Counted from the stretch's first letter, positions 26,168-36,031 are shown. The stretch is DNA of 64,000 bases from Croceivirga radicis (GCF_002072105.2 NZ_MTBC01000004.1:124001-188000); one strand, 5' to 3'. A program made the numbers and translations. Notes: generated by a model from the sequence alone, not told the origin.

Positions 26168-27627
26168 TTTCTTTTGAACTTTTGCAGTATACCTATTATT
26201 ATTTCATTGATTTCTATAGAAATACGGAATTTGTAAATTACCAAGGTATAGACCATTACTATTAGCATAGTTTTGAATCCAATATTTATAATTGGGCTAA
26301 ATGGTAATGAGACATACCAAAAAATCAATGTAATACCGGCAATTAATACAAACGTTTTTAGCGTGCTTGTGGTCAAAGGCCATAAACCAAACTTTTGTTT
26401 AACAAAAAGAAGCTTAACTACATTAAAAACGAACAATGCAATAAAACTAGCTAATGCCGCACCAAAAATCCCGTATTTAGGAATAAAATATAAGTTGAGG
26501 ACAATAGTAGACATCGCTAGTAACACACCTAAAATAAGGATAGTTTTATAGTATTTAGAATTATATAGAATAGAGTTAACATTGCCCGTAAGTGACTCCA
26601 TAACTTTTGCTAAACCAATTAAGAACACAACACTAAACCCTTTTGCATATTCTTTAGGCAGAAGAAGATAGAGATCATTAATATTTAGTATAATCAATAG
26701 AAATATGATTCCGGAAGCAATAAATAAGGTTAAGGAAGTTTTTTTATATAATTGATTTAAACCATCTAAATCATCATCATTCAACAACTTGGCGGTTAGT
26801 GGGTAGGTAATTTGATGCATTGCCCTAGACGGTACTATAATTACCGTAGCAATAAAGATTGCTACACTGTAATAAGCTACGTTAGCGATTTCCTCAAATT
26901 GATTAATCATAAATTTATCCACCTCCAAGAGAATCAAGGCAGCAGAACCGCCCAGGATAATGTAAAGACTATAACCTAATATTTCTTTAACATTGCTTGG
27001 TAATGAAAACGATAATCTAGGACGTTTAAGCCTAAACACATAGACATTCATAATAATGGTTCTTACCACGTAAGTAATTACCATTAATTTCAAAAAAATA
27101 GGCACAGAAAGTACTTCAAAATACAATAGGAGAAGTAAAACCATGGTGCCAAGACGTACAAAAACTTCTTTCATGAAATTGCCAAAAACACTTTTCAAGT
27201 ATACTTTGCTCCAGGCATAAAAAACCTCAAAATAGGACATGGCCACGCCAATCCAGAAAATGTACCAAATATAATCGCCCACCAGTTCGTTTTCTTTTGA
27301 AAGAAACGCCTTTATTTCTTGTTCAAAAACAAGTAGTATTGCAGATACCGGAAGTATTGCAAGTAAGGGACCCAATAACATTAATATTAAAAACGTATCT
27401 TTTTCTTCTTCTGGCTGGCCACTATAAAATTTAACTAAGGTGTTTTGAATTCCAAATGCCAACAAAGGCATTAAAATGGCAGCAGTAGCCAATATAAAGT
27501 TTACCAAGCCAAAATAGGCCGGGGTTAGAATGTGGGTGTACAAGAATAGAATATTGATAGCTCCTACACCAAAACCAATGTAGGTAACTACCATATTTTT
27601 AATAGATTGTTTAATTACGATTCCCAT
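26158..27627 (-). CDS. Polysaccharide flippase (Wzx/MATE-like membrane protein)
   Basis: 489 residues with about 12 to 14 hydrophobic helices and few charged loops, starting IKNMVVTYIGFGVGAINILF. This is the layout of the oligosaccharide flippase/MVF (RfbX-like) superfamily, which moves lipid-linked glycans across the inner membrane. It ends a leftward unit (DUF4834, YfhO, glycosyltransferase, flippase), and its start overlaps the glycosyltransferase end by 17 bases. The context supports a cell-surface or O-antigen glycan role, but no Wzy polymerase is obvious here. Confidence 0.88.
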   Translation of the reverse strand: MGIVIKQSIKNMVVTYIGFGVGAINILFLYTHILTPAYFGLVNFILATAAILMPLLAFGIQNTLVKFYSGQPEEEKDTFLILMLLGPLLAILPVSAILLVFEQEIKAFLSKENELVGDYIWYIFWIGVAMSYFEVFYAWSKVYLKSVFGNFMKEVFVRLGTMVLLLLLYFEVLSVPIFLKLMVITYVVRTIIMNVYVFRLKRPRLSFSLPSNVKEILGYSLYIILGGSAALILLEVDKFMINQFEEIANVAYYSVAIFIATVIIVPSRAMHQITYPLTAKLLNDDDLDGLNQLYKKTSLTLFIASGIIFLLIILNINDLYLLLPKEYAKGFSVVFLIGLAKVMESLTGNVNSILYNSKYYKTILILGVLLAMSTIVLNLYFIPKYGIFGAALASFIALFVFNVVKLLFVKQKFGLWPLTTSTLKTFVLIAGITLIFWYVSLPFSPIINIGFKTMLIVMVYTLVIYKFRISIEINEIIIGILQKFKRKTP

Positions 27628-28897
27628 GAATCACTTTTGCTAAATCTTTGGCCAAATAGCTGCGTTGGTATTTTTGTATCCCCTCTGCTTCAACACTTAA
27701 ATTGCCATTTTTAAAATCAGAATAAAAGGCCAAAACAGCATTTTTTATTTGTTCTTTTTCATTGGCAGGGGCATAACTGCCAACCCTGTGGTCAACAACC
27801 ATATTCCCAGCTTCCCAATTGTTTGGTCCTATGGCCAAAATTGGTCGTTTTGCGTTAAAATATTCAAACAATTTACCTGGAATTATACCCCTAGTTCTAT
27901 CAGAATCTATTTCTAAAAGTAGCAATACTTGTGCACTTTTTTGATGCATCAAAACAGAATCATGTGCCACATATGGAATTAATTCCAAGTTATTTTCCAA
28001 ACCATTACTCTTTAAGGAATCTATGATAGCTTTTCCAGTAGTTCCTACCAATTTAATTTTTAGATGCGCTTTAAAATCAGACAATTCCATGCTTAACTCC
28101 CGTAACACCTCCCATAGCAGTTTAGGATTACGATCCGTAAGTAAAGAGCCTATATGCGATAGCGTAAATGTTTGGTCTACCTGGCAATTAGCCGTATTTG
28201 GTAAATATCCATTTGTAATTACCTTAATGGGCCTATTGGTTAATTTAGAAAATTCTAACTGGGTATGTTTACTAGTAACGATTACGGTATCTGCTTGGTT
28301 TAGTACTTCTAGCTCTAATTGCTTGTGCGTTTTGCGGGTACTTTTAGACAGTTTTAATTTGGAATGATATCCAATGCTTGTCCACGGATCCCTAAAATCT
28401 GCAATCCAATTTATTTGAAGCTTGTTTTTTAATTTGAGTCCTATTAAATGAAGACTATGAGGCGGCCCAGTGGTTATAAGCGTATCTATTTGATGTTCTT
28501 TTAAATACGACTCTAAATATAATACAGAAGGCTTAACCCAAAATTTTCTCGCATCTGGAACAAATAAATTACCTCTTATCCATAGCATCAAACGTTCAAG
28601 AACAGATTGCTTTTCCTTATTCGCTATAATTCCAGAACTTATTCGCTTGGTTTTTTTACCAGAAAATAATTTGGCCAAACCATAAGGTTCCCAAATGGGT
28701 TGTTTTAGTATGGTTACATTTTCTGGTACTTTGTCCACTAAACTTTTATCAGTTAGCGGATAGTGAGGATTTTTTGGTATATAAACCGTTGGCGCTACCT
28801 CAAATTCAGGAAGAAATCGAACAAAATTTAACCATCGTTGAACCCCTGGACCACCAGCAGGCGGCCAATAATAGGTTACGATTAGAACTTTTTTCAT
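27611..28897 (-). CDS. Family 4-type glycosyltransferase
   Basis: 428 residues, GT-B fold. The N-terminus LIVTYYWPPAGGPGVQRW is the classic start of wbuB-like GT4 enzymes. IKVITNGYLP marks the inter-domain linker. In the C-terminal part, GIIPGKLFEYFNAKRPILAI holds the E(x)7E-type donor-binding Glu-rich loop. It probably transfers a hexose or UDP-HexNAc-derived sugar to a growing glycan. It overlaps YfhO by one base upstream and the flippase by 17 bases downstream, so all are one transcript. Confidence 0.9.
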   Translation of the reverse strand: MKKVLIVTYYWPPAGGPGVQRWLNFVRFLPEFEVAPTVYIPKNPHYPLTDKSLVDKVPENVTILKQPIWEPYGLAKLFSGKKTKRISSGIIANKEKQSVLERLMLWIRGNLFVPDARKFWVKPSVLYLESYLKEHQIDTLITTGPPHSLHLIGLKLKNKLQINWIADFRDPWTSIGYHSKLKLSKSTRKTHKQLELEVLNQADTVIVTSKHTQLEFSKLTNRPIKVITNGYLPNTANCQVDQTFTLSHIGSLLTDRNPKLLWEVLRELSMELSDFKAHLKIKLVGTTGKAIIDSLKSNGLENNLELIPYVAHDSVLMHQKSAQVLLLLEIDSDRTRGIIPGKLFEYFNAKRPILAIGPNNWEAGNMVVDHRVGSYAPANEKEQIKNAVLAFYSDFKNGNLSVEAEGIQKYQRSYLAKDLAKVIHGNRN

Positions 28898-31335
28898 TAT
28901 TCTTGGATTTTATCCTTTTTTCTATTAAAAAGAAGGAACAATCCAGATACGAGCAAGAGGGCTAAAACGATGTTACCTATCAATGAAATTGTACTTCCTA
29001 ATTGAACAACATCCGGTTCAAATTCAAAAACTATTTTATGGTTTCCAGGAGGTATTAATAAACCTCTTAAAGCATAGTTAACCTTATAAATTGAAGCAGG
29101 CTTACCGTCTATGGACGCTTTCCAACCATTAGCATAGAACATTTCTGAAAAAACGGCAAAACCCTCATTTTTATTCTCAGATTGATAACTTATAAAGTTA
29201 GGTCTATAATCTTTTACTACAATCTGGGCCGTACTATCCAAAGCAAAATTGGTTTTAACTAACTGTTTATTATCAGTTGACTCAACAAGTGCCTTCTTTC
29301 TAGTATTTAAATCTTTAAGGCCCAAAATAGCTTCATCTGCAGAGGCAACAGGCTCTATTGTATCTACGAACCAAGCCGGCCCATTAACATCTGGATTTAA
29401 CGCAGGATAACTCCTACCCTCTTCATCTTGTTGAACTATGTATTTAACGTTGAGCATGTTCAATACTTCCACATTGTTGGCATACAAATGAAAATCGAAC
29501 AGGTTCTGCATTTTCTGTGGTTTAGCTGCATGGTAACCACCTATAGACTTATGAAAGTAAGAGGTACGTGCACCATTTAAACCTTCTTGAGGATCAAATA
29601 CCCTAAAAACGCTTTTATCTTGTTGAATGGCTTTATCCAATTCAGACGCAGTGAACGGTCTATTGATTTGGCGCTGACTTACAAAGTCGTCTTGATTCAC
29701 ATAACGCTTGTCTACACCCACCAAGTCTATCAATATTATTAGACCTAAACCAACTATAGCGACATTCTGGTTTAGTTTTTCTCTAATAAAAAGAAACAAC
29801 ACAGTAGCAGAGGCAAGTAACAAAAAGAAGGATCTAAATACGTCTTGTGTAAATACTGTTTCACGATCACGTTGAATCATTTGCATTAGTTCTTCCCCAA
29901 AATATTGCCTGTAAGTACCATCACTCAAACCTTCAAAACTAAAAGTACCCTTAAGCAAAAACAGCCCTATTAACAATCCAAAACAAATAAATACCGCATT
30001 ACGCAATGCATTTAGTTTTGCTTTCTTTTCTATATTTTTTTTAAAGAGTGATTTTAAACCAAGAACCGCCAGAATTGGCATACAGAGTTCCAGAACTATT
30101 TGAATGGAAGAAACGGCCCTAAACTTATTGTAGAGGGGAAAGTAGTCTATCATAAAATCTGTAAGTACACTAAAGTTTTTACCCCAGGATAAGAGTAAAG
30201 AAAGTATAACACCGCCCAATAACCACCATTTATGTTTTTGCTTTATTAAAAACAAAGCTAAAATTGCCAAAAAGAATACCACCGCCCCTATATAAGCAGG
30301 CCCTGCTACTATAGGTTGTTGTCCCCAATACAAGGGCAAACCCTCTGTAAATTCAAGTGCTTTGGAAACAGATAGCCCTTGGGCAGTTAAAAAATCATAA
30401 GCCTTGGAGCTTTTTCCTAAATCTTCGCTATTGCTACCACCATATAATCTTGGTACTAGTAAATTAAGCGATTCCGCTATACCGTAACTATATTGGGTAA
30501 TATACTCTTTATCCAAGCCTGTTGCAGCTTCTTTTGCACTTCCATCTGGGTTAATACTTAATTCTGATTTTCCTCTTGTACTCCACTCTGCATATTCCTT
30601 GGTTGCCAAAAGACTGGTAGTATTGGTTGCAATCCCTAAAATCACAGCCAAAACTAAAACCCCAATAGCCTTGGCATAAGCCATCAACTTTTTATTTTTA
30701 ATGGCATAAATAAAATAAACCAAACCAACAAGTAATACCAATAACATAAAATAGTATGTCATCTGATAATGGTTAGCACTTACTTCTAATGCCATAGCTA
30801 CTGCAGTTAGTAAAAAACCAGCAATGTATTTTCTTCTAAATGCCAATAGAATACCCCCCAATAACATTGGTAAATAGGCAATGGCATGTGCCTTAGCATT
30901 ATGCCCTACTCCAAGTATAATAATGTAGTAGGTAGAAAAACCAAAGGCAAGGCTACCCAATATAGCTAGTCTATAGTCTACTTTTAAACATAACATTAGA
31001 ATATAAAATCCAATAAAATATAGAAATAGATAGTCTGCAGGTCTAGGTAAAAACCGAATTAAACGGTCTAATTTCTTCACATAATCATGAGGATAGTTAG
31101 CGCCTAATTGGTACGTTGGCATACCGCCAAAAGCACTATTGGTCCAATACGATTCTTCGCCAGTAGATTCTTTATAAATTTCCCTTTCCTGGGCCATTCC
31201 TTTGTATTGGGCTATGTCTGATTGGAATATACCCTTACCTTGAATAACAGGGTAAAAATAAATTACCGATGCGGCTATAAAGAAAAGGAGTACTGCTAAA
31301 TGGGTAAAAACTGCTTTGGTGGTAAGCTTCATCAA
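28897..31335 (-). CDS. YfhO-family membrane protein (GT-C-like)
   Basis: An 812-residue protein with about 13 to 14 transmembrane helices, then an extracytoplasmic C-terminal domain of about 280 residues and a last helix. DIAQYKGMAQEREIYK and SYWTNSAFGGMPTYQLG in the first large loop are characteristic of YfhO proteins. YfhO relatives glycosylate lipoteichoic acid in Gram-positives, with an acidic loop near the N-terminus; in Bacteroidota the acceptor is unknown. The location in a glycan unit fits a lipid-linked glycosyl transfer on the periplasmic side. Confidence 0.93.
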   Translation of the reverse strand: MMKLTTKAVFTHLAVLLFFIAASVIYFYPVIQGKGIFQSDIAQYKGMAQEREIYKESTGEESYWTNSAFGGMPTYQLGANYPHDYVKKLDRLIRFLPRPADYLFLYFIGFYILMLCLKVDYRLAILGSLAFGFSTYYIIILGVGHNAKAHAIAYLPMLLGGILLAFRRKYIAGFLLTAVAMALEVSANHYQMTYYFMLLVLLVGLVYFIYAIKNKKLMAYAKAIGVLVLAVILGIATNTTSLLATKEYAEWSTRGKSELSINPDGSAKEAATGLDKEYITQYSYGIAESLNLLVPRLYGGSNSEDLGKSSKAYDFLTAQGLSVSKALEFTEGLPLYWGQQPIVAGPAYIGAVVFFLAILALFLIKQKHKWWLLGGVILSLLLSWGKNFSVLTDFMIDYFPLYNKFRAVSSIQIVLELCMPILAVLGLKSLFKKNIEKKAKLNALRNAVFICFGLLIGLFLLKGTFSFEGLSDGTYRQYFGEELMQMIQRDRETVFTQDVFRSFFLLLASATVLFLFIREKLNQNVAIVGLGLIILIDLVGVDKRYVNQDDFVSQRQINRPFTASELDKAIQQDKSVFRVFDPQEGLNGARTSYFHKSIGGYHAAKPQKMQNLFDFHLYANNVEVLNMLNVKYIVQQDEEGRSYPALNPDVNGPAWFVDTIEPVASADEAILGLKDLNTRKKALVESTDNKQLVKTNFALDSTAQIVVKDYRPNFISYQSENKNEGFAVFSEMFYANGWKASIDGKPASIYKVNYALRGLLIPPGNHKIVFEFEPDVVQLGSTISLIGNIVLALLLVSGLFLLFNRKKDKIQE

Positions 31336-31357
31336 TATAATTTTGAGTGGCTAAAGA

Positions 31358-31618
31358 TCACTCAATTTCTTCAAATTCTATGTATTCTCCAACTTTTTTT
31401 GAAGGATTGGATTTAGGATTTGATTTTTTGTAGACAGTGGTCTGGCCCTCTTGCTTTACTTTTTCACCGTTTTGTTCAAAACCTTGAAATTGTGACCCAA
31501 ACTTTTCTTCAGCTTTTTTTGCTGCATATTTAAGCATTCTAGGCGCCAACAATTTTAGCAGTAATTTAGCACCGTAGTATACAATAATAAGGATTAATAT
31601 CGTTTTTAATAAAACCAT
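31358..31618 (-). CDS. DUF4834-family small membrane protein
   Basis: 86 residues: one N-terminal membrane helix (residues 1 to 24, LLKTILILIIVYYGAKLLLK), then a basic stretch and a Lys/Ser/Pro-rich tail ending in the acidic EYIEFEEIE. This matches the flavobacterial DUF4834 family, whose function is unknown. It is the first gene of the YfhO unit, 22 bases upstream of YfhO, so it may be an accessory factor of that membrane protein. Confidence 0.85.
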   Translation of the reverse strand: MVLLKTILILIIVYYGAKLLLKLLAPRMLKYAAKKAEEKFGSQFQGFEQNGEKVKQEGQTTVYKKSNPKSNPSKKVGEYIEFEEIE

Positions 31619-31636
31619 AGTTATGCTCTAATAGTT

Positions 31637-31644
31637 CAAAAGTA
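31637..31644 (-). promoter_or_regulatory. -7 box of the DUF4834-YfhO unit
   Basis: The minus strand reads TACTTTTG, an exact TAnnTTTG match, 18 bases upstream of the DUF4834 start codon. No clear -33 box. Confidence 0.45.
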
Positions 31645-31702
31645 AAAGGTTGGTAGCATAATCATAGTTTTTGTTTCATAAAATAGTATTAAATCTATTG
31701 CC

Positions 31703-32668
31703 GTGGCCTCATCCAGCAGATACCTATTACTTGTTTTTCTAGTTTTACCATTTTTGGTTAAAGCACAATATACAGACGTTATCAATTCTAATAGACCAGG
31801 TATTGCGGTTAGCGCTTATGCCGTTGGCACCAACGTAATTCAGGCAGAGACCGGTTTTTTATATGAAAAAAGAAACCATTCCACATTAAATACGGATGCC
31901 AGTAGGTTTGGAGGGGAGTTAGCACTTAGGTATGGTTTGTTATTTGAGCAATTAGAAGTTATATATGAAGGTACTTTTTTAAAAGAAAATATTACCTATA
32001 AAAATTTTGGTTTCACAGATAACCGAACAGATTTTACTAGAAATAGAATGGGACTTAAATATTTAATCTTTGATCCCTACAAGAGCGCTGAAGCCAATAA
32101 ACCTAATCTATATAGCTGGCGGGCGAATAATAAGTTTCAATTAAAAAATTTAGTTCCCGCGGTGTCTTTGTATGGTGGTGCAACCTTTAACCTTGGCGAA
32201 AATCCTTTTTATCCAGAAGATGGTACTATTAGCTACAGGGCCATGATAGCCACACAAAGTAGGCTTACTCCTAAATCTGTTTTAATAACCAATATTGCAT
32301 ACGACCGTATTACTACTGATTTTCCAGAACTAAGCTATGCCGTATCCTATTCTAGAGCCTTTAGAAATCCTAAATGGAGTGTATTTGTAGAGCATCAAGG
32401 CATAAAAAGCGACAGGCATTCAGATTTATTGCTTCGTACCGGTATTGCCCATCTATTTAGCCCAGATTTCCAGGTTGATTTTAGTATTGGCGGCAGTTTC
32501 AAGGATACACCTATGCGCCTTTTTGGAAGAACTGGTTTATCTTATCGTTTGGACTTTCATAAAGATAAGTTAGTACCCATAAACGATCAGGCTCCAAAGA
32601 ATAAAATAAAAAAGAAGGCCATGAAGTCTAAAAAGAAGAAAAGAAAAAAGAACAAACTAGATTTTTAA
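31703..32668 (+). CDS. Outer-membrane transporter-like protein (MetA-pathway/phenol family)
   Basis: 321 residues with a signal peptide (to VKAQ) and alternating hydrophobic patterns typical of an outer-membrane beta-barrel. VINSNRPGIAVSAYAVGTNV and VIQAETGFLYEK match the start of the family named putative MetA-pathway of phenol degradation, whose true substrates are mostly unknown. GLKYLIFDPYK and GIAHLFSPDFQVDFSIGGSF are barrel strands. The C-terminus is a short Lys-rich tail (KKKAMKSKKKKRKK) that is unusual for a barrel, which normally ends in an aromatic residue; it ends LDF. Confidence 0.8.
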   Translation: MASSSRYLLLVFLVLPFLVKAQYTDVINSNRPGIAVSAYAVGTNVIQAETGFLYEKRNHSTLNTDASRFGGELALRYGLLFEQLEVIYEGTFLKENITYKNFGFTDNRTDFTRNRMGLKYLIFDPYKSAEANKPNLYSWRANNKFQLKNLVPAVSLYGGATFNLGENPFYPEDGTISYRAMIATQSRLTPKSVLITNIAYDRITTDFPELSYAVSYSRAFRNPKWSVFVEHQGIKSDRHSDLLLRTGIAHLFSPDFQVDFSIGGSFKDTPMRLFGRTGLSYRLDFHKDKLVPINDQAPKNKIKKKAMKSKKKKRKKNKLDF

Positions 32669-32706
32669 GCCCCGATTTAAAAAACCATCACTTTTATTTT
32701 TTTAAT

Positions 32707-32730
32707 ATTGTGCTCCTAACAGAGCACAAT
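32707..32730 (+). promoter_or_regulatory. Hairpin or operator containing the start codon of the GNAT gene
   Basis: A perfect 9-bp inverted repeat ATTGTGCTC / GAGCACAAT separated by CTAACA. The last two bases of the right arm are the A and T of the ATG at 32729. In RNA it would bury the start codon; in DNA it could be an operator close to the -7-like TAATATTG (32703-32710). Confidence 0.55.
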
Positions 32731-33850
32731 GATCAGCATACACGAGGTTACCAACAAATCTGAACTAAAAGAATTTGTAAAATTCCCGTTTTCACTTTAC
32801 AAAAACAATCCATACTGGGTTCCTCCTATAATAAAAGACGAGATGGAGTCTTTTGATACCAATAAAAATCCTGTGTTTAAAAATGCGGAAGCACAGCTTT
32901 TTCTTGCAAAGAAAAAGGGTAAAATAGTAGGTAGGGTTGCTGCTATTATTAATTGGTTAGAAGTAAAAGACCAAGGTTTAAAAAAAATGCGTTTTGGGTA
33001 TTTTGACTTTGTAGATGATCTAGAAGTATCCAAAGCTTTGTTAGATAAAGTAAAAGCTATTGGGGATAGCCATAAATTAGATTTTATGGAAGGACCCGTG
33101 GGATTTTCTAATTTAGATAAGGTTGGCGTACTAATAGAAGGCTTTGAACATATTGGCACAATGATTACCTGGTACAACCATCCTTATTATAAAGACCATT
33201 ATGAGCAACATGGTTTTGTAAAAGAAAAAGAATATTTAGAAAATAAATTTAAAGCTTCTGCGGCAGATCCTAAGCTTTTTGAAAAAGCCAACATGCTCAT
33301 CAAAAAACGATTTCAATTACGAGTATTAAACTTCTCTAATAGCGATGAAATAATGCCCTGGGTTGATAAAATGTTTGATTTGTTCAATGGAACCTATGCT
33401 AAACTATCTTCTTTTGTAAAAATAACAGATGACCAAAAAGCGTATTTTAAAAAGAAGTACATTTCTTTCATTAACCCGGAGTATATTAAATTTGTAGTTG
33501 ATAAGGATGATGAATTGGTTGCTTTTGCTATTGTTATGCCTTCTTTTTCAAAGGCGTTGCAAAAAGCCAATGGCAAGTTATTTCCGTTTGGGTTCTTACA
33601 TCTTTTAAACGCAAGAAAGAATAGCAAAGACGTTATCTTTTACTTAATTGGAATTAGACCTGACTTTCAAAATAAGGGAATTACCGCAATAATTTTTAAC
33701 GAGTACTACCACACGTTCAAAGAAAAAGGTGTGGAAAACTGTATTAGAACACCAGAATTGGAAGAAAATACAGCAATACGTCAAATGTGGAAGCATTTTG
33801 ATCCTATTACACATAAACGCAGAAGAACGTATCGCAAAAACTTGGTTTAA
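32729..33850 (+). CDS. GNAT-like acyltransferase, YghO-type
   Basis: 373 residues. The N-terminus has FPFSLYKNNPYWVPP, the signature of the YghO-like N-acetyltransferase-related family. Later YFDFVDD, EGPVGFSNLD and the C-terminal IRPDFQNKGITAIIF (a GNAT motif A-like acetyl-CoA loop) support the acyltransferase fold. The substrate is unknown. The start codon lies in a hairpin. The gene is translationally coupled (TAATG) to a fructosamine-kinase-family gene. Confidence 0.8.
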   Translation: MISIHEVTNKSELKEFVKFPFSLYKNNPYWVPPIIKDEMESFDTNKNPVFKNAEAQLFLAKKKGKIVGRVAAIINWLEVKDQGLKKMRFGYFDFVDDLEVSKALLDKVKAIGDSHKLDFMEGPVGFSNLDKVGVLIEGFEHIGTMITWYNHPYYKDHYEQHGFVKEKEYLENKFKASAADPKLFEKANMLIKKRFQLRVLNFSNSDEIMPWVDKMFDLFNGTYAKLSSFVKITDDQKAYFKKKYISFINPEYIKFVVDKDDELVAFAIVMPSFSKALQKANGKLFPFGFLHLLNARKNSKDVIFYLIGIRPDFQNKGITAIIFNEYYHTFKEKGVENCIRTPELEENTAIRQMWKHFDPITHKRRRTYRKNLV

Positions 33851-34704
33851 TGTATACTTGGGTAAAAAATCTAATACCCGAAACACTAATTCATATAAAA
33901 CCACTTTCCGGGGGTGACACTGCGAAGGTTTTTAAAATCGAAGCTAAAAACAAAAGCTATCTATTAAAAACAAATCAATTATACCCAACAAATGATTTAT
34001 TTAGCAGTGAGGCCATAGGCTTAGAGACTATACGAAAATCTAATACGATAAATGTGCCCAAAGTGTTTAAAGTAGGTACAAAGGATAATCTATCTTATTT
34101 ACTTTTAGAATATATACCCTCAAAACCACCAAATGCCAAATCCTTTAAAAAGTTAGGACATAAATTAGCCTTGTTACATAAACATACAAGCTTTACCAAG
34201 TTTGGTTTTGATTCCAACAACTTTATTGGAAGCCTACCTCAACGGAATTGTTGGAGCAAGGATTGGTCTACATTTTACCTTACCCAACGGCTAATACCAC
34301 AATTTAAACTAGCAGTAGAAAACAAATTATGGGACAAGCATAAAATACCTTCTGAAACTATTTTATACAAACAATTGAACGCTTTAATTGGTGACGTAAC
34401 ACCATCTCTACTTCATGGTGATTTATGGAATGGTAATTATCTAATACACCATAATGGTACTCCTTATTTAATTGATCCATCTATCCATTACGGTCATAAT
34501 GAAGTAGACTTGGCCATGACCAAACTTTTTGGAGGTTTTGACAATTCATTTTATGAAGCTTACTATGAAGTTGTGGCCCCACATGAAAATAAAAATGCAC
34601 TAACCGAAATATATCAACTATACTACCTGTTAGTGCATCTTAATCTATTTGGAAAAAGCTATTTTGATAGCGCCAATACAATTGTAAAGCGCTATTTTAA
34701 TTAA
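33850..34704 (+). CDS. Fructosamine/ketosamine-3-kinase family protein
   Basis: 284 residues, protein-kinase-like fold. LSGGDTAKVFKI is the glycine-rich loop; LLKTN supplies the ATP Lys; LLHGDLWNGNYLI is the HGDxWxxN catalytic loop; YLIDPSIHYGHNEVDLAM is the DPxxxxGHxExDLAM signature of fructosamine kinases. It should phosphorylate ketoamines on glycated amines or proteins and so start deglycation. Length is the family norm. Its start overlaps the GNAT gene, and its end lies one base from the convergent acyltransferase gene. Confidence 0.93.
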   Translation: MYTWVKNLIPETLIHIKPLSGGDTAKVFKIEAKNKSYLLKTNQLYPTNDLFSSEAIGLETIRKSNTINVPKVFKVGTKDNLSYLLLEYIPSKPPNAKSFKKLGHKLALLHKHTSFTKFGFDSNNFIGSLPQRNCWSKDWSTFYLTQRLIPQFKLAVENKLWDKHKIPSETILYKQLNALIGDVTPSLLHGDLWNGNYLIHHNGTPYLIDPSIHYGHNEVDLAMTKLFGGFDNSFYEAYYEVVAPHENKNALTEIYQLYYLLVHLNLFGKSYFDSANTIVKRYFN

Positions 34705-34705
34705 C

Positions 34706-35965
34706 CTATTCTCCCATTGCAGCAGCTACGGCCGCAGATAATCTTTTGTACGTACCATTCTGTAAACGTTCTCTAATAGCAGAAAAAGCCTCTAACGTTT
34801 CTTCAATATCTGCCATTGTATGGGTTGCAGTAGGTATTAAACGTAATAATATTAATCCTTTAGGTATTACAGGATAAACCACAATTGAGCAGAATATGCC
34901 ATAATTCTCTCTTAAATCTTTAACCAAAGCCATTGCCTCTGGTATACTACCATTAAGATATACAGGCGTTACACAACTTTGTGTGGTACCCAAGTCAAAA
35001 CCTCTTTCTCTTAAACCACTTTGCAAGGCATTTACATTCTCCCAAAGTTTGGCTTTAAGTTCTGGCATGCTTCGCAACATATCCAATCGTTTTAAGGCAC
35101 CTTTTACAAATACCATTGGTAACGATTTTGCGAACATTTGGGAACGCATATTATATTTTAAGAAGTTTATAATTTCTTGGTCTGCTGCAACAAAAGCACC
35201 AATACCAGCCATAGACTTGGCAAATGTTGCCAAATAAACGTCTATCTGGTCTTGAACGCCCTGCTCCTCTCCTGCTCCGGCACCAGTTTTACCTAAAGTA
35301 CCAAAACCGTGTGCATCGTCTACCAATAATCTAAACTGGAATTTTTCTTTTAAGGCAACAATTTCTTTAAGAATACCTTGTTCCCCACGCATGCCAAAGA
35401 CACCTTCTGAAATAACTAGTATACCACCACCGGTTTCGTTGGCCATTTTGGTAGCACGCTCTAGGTTTTTTTCTAGACTTTCAACATCGTTATGTTTAAA
35501 AGTGAAACGTTTACCAACATGTAAACGAACACCGTCTATGATACATGCGTGGCAATCTACATCATAAACAATAATATCATCCTTAGACACCAATGCGTCT
35601 ATTACGGACATAAAACCTTGGTAACCAAAATTTAATAAGTAAGATGCTTCTTTATTAACAAAAGCGGCAAGTTCTTGCTCCAATTGTTCATGGTAGTTGG
35701 TATGTCCGCTCATCATACGTGCACCCATAGGGTATGCCGTACCGTGCTCTAAAGCTGCATCGGAATCTACTTGTTTGATTTCCGGTAAATTAGCTAAACC
35801 TAGATAGTCATTTATACTCCAGGTTATCACTTCTTTACCCCTAAACTTCATTCTATTTGAAATGGGGCCTTCCAATTTTGGAAATACGAAATAACCTTCG
35901 GCCTGAGAAGCCCATTTGCCCAAGGGGCCTTTGTTTTCAATGATTCTATCAAAAATATCCCTCAT
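34706..35965 (-). CDS. Alpha-oxoamine synthase; probable cysteate fatty-acyltransferase (sulfonolipid synthesis)
   Basis: A 419-residue PLP enzyme of the family of serine palmitoyltransferase, KBL and BioF. NDYLGLANLPEI, ARMMSGHTNYHEQLEQELA, DCHACIIDGVRL, LVDDAHGFGTLG and ATFAKSMAGIGAF (PLP Lys) are all present. In F. johnsoniae and other Bacteroidota a member of this family joins cysteate with a fatty acyl group, giving the precursor of capnine. A cysteine-synthase-like gene sits immediately upstream, which favours that role over sphingolipid or glycine metabolism; this is inference. It has its own complete promoter and starts after a terminator, so it is regulated apart from its neighbour. 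Confidence 0.85.
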   Translation of the reverse strand: MRDIFDRIIENKGPLGKWASQAEGYFVFPKLEGPISNRMKFRGKEVITWSINDYLGLANLPEIKQVDSDAALEHGTAYPMGARMMSGHTNYHEQLEQELAAFVNKEASYLLNFGYQGFMSVIDALVSKDDIIVYDVDCHACIIDGVRLHVGKRFTFKHNDVESLEKNLERATKMANETGGGILVISEGVFGMRGEQGILKEIVALKEKFQFRLLVDDAHGFGTLGKTGAGAGEEQGVQDQIDVYLATFAKSMAGIGAFVAADQEIINFLKYNMRSQMFAKSLPMVFVKGALKRLDMLRSMPELKAKLWENVNALQSGLRERGFDLGTTQSCVTPVYLNGSIPEAMALVKDLRENYGIFCSIVVYPVIPKGLILLRLIPTATHTMADIEETLEAFSAIRERLQNGTYKRLSAAVAAAMGE

Positions 35966-35987
35966 CTACCTAAAATTGATTTAAATG

Positions 35988-36017
35988 CAAAAGTATGGAT
36001 TTTCTACAACCATACAA
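35988..36017 (-). promoter_or_regulatory. Complete promoter of the acyltransferase gene
   Basis: On the minus strand: TTG (36015-36017), 19 bases, TACTTTTG (35988-35995). Both boxes and the spacing fit the Bacteroidota consensus. The predicted start is near 35981, 16 bases before the ATG. Confidence 0.6.
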
Positions 36018-36031
36018 TTTTGTTTCAACAC

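Noticed and set aside
32797-33177. 126-codon minus-strand frame
   Set aside because: Inside the GNAT-like gene, which has clear family motifs in its own frame.
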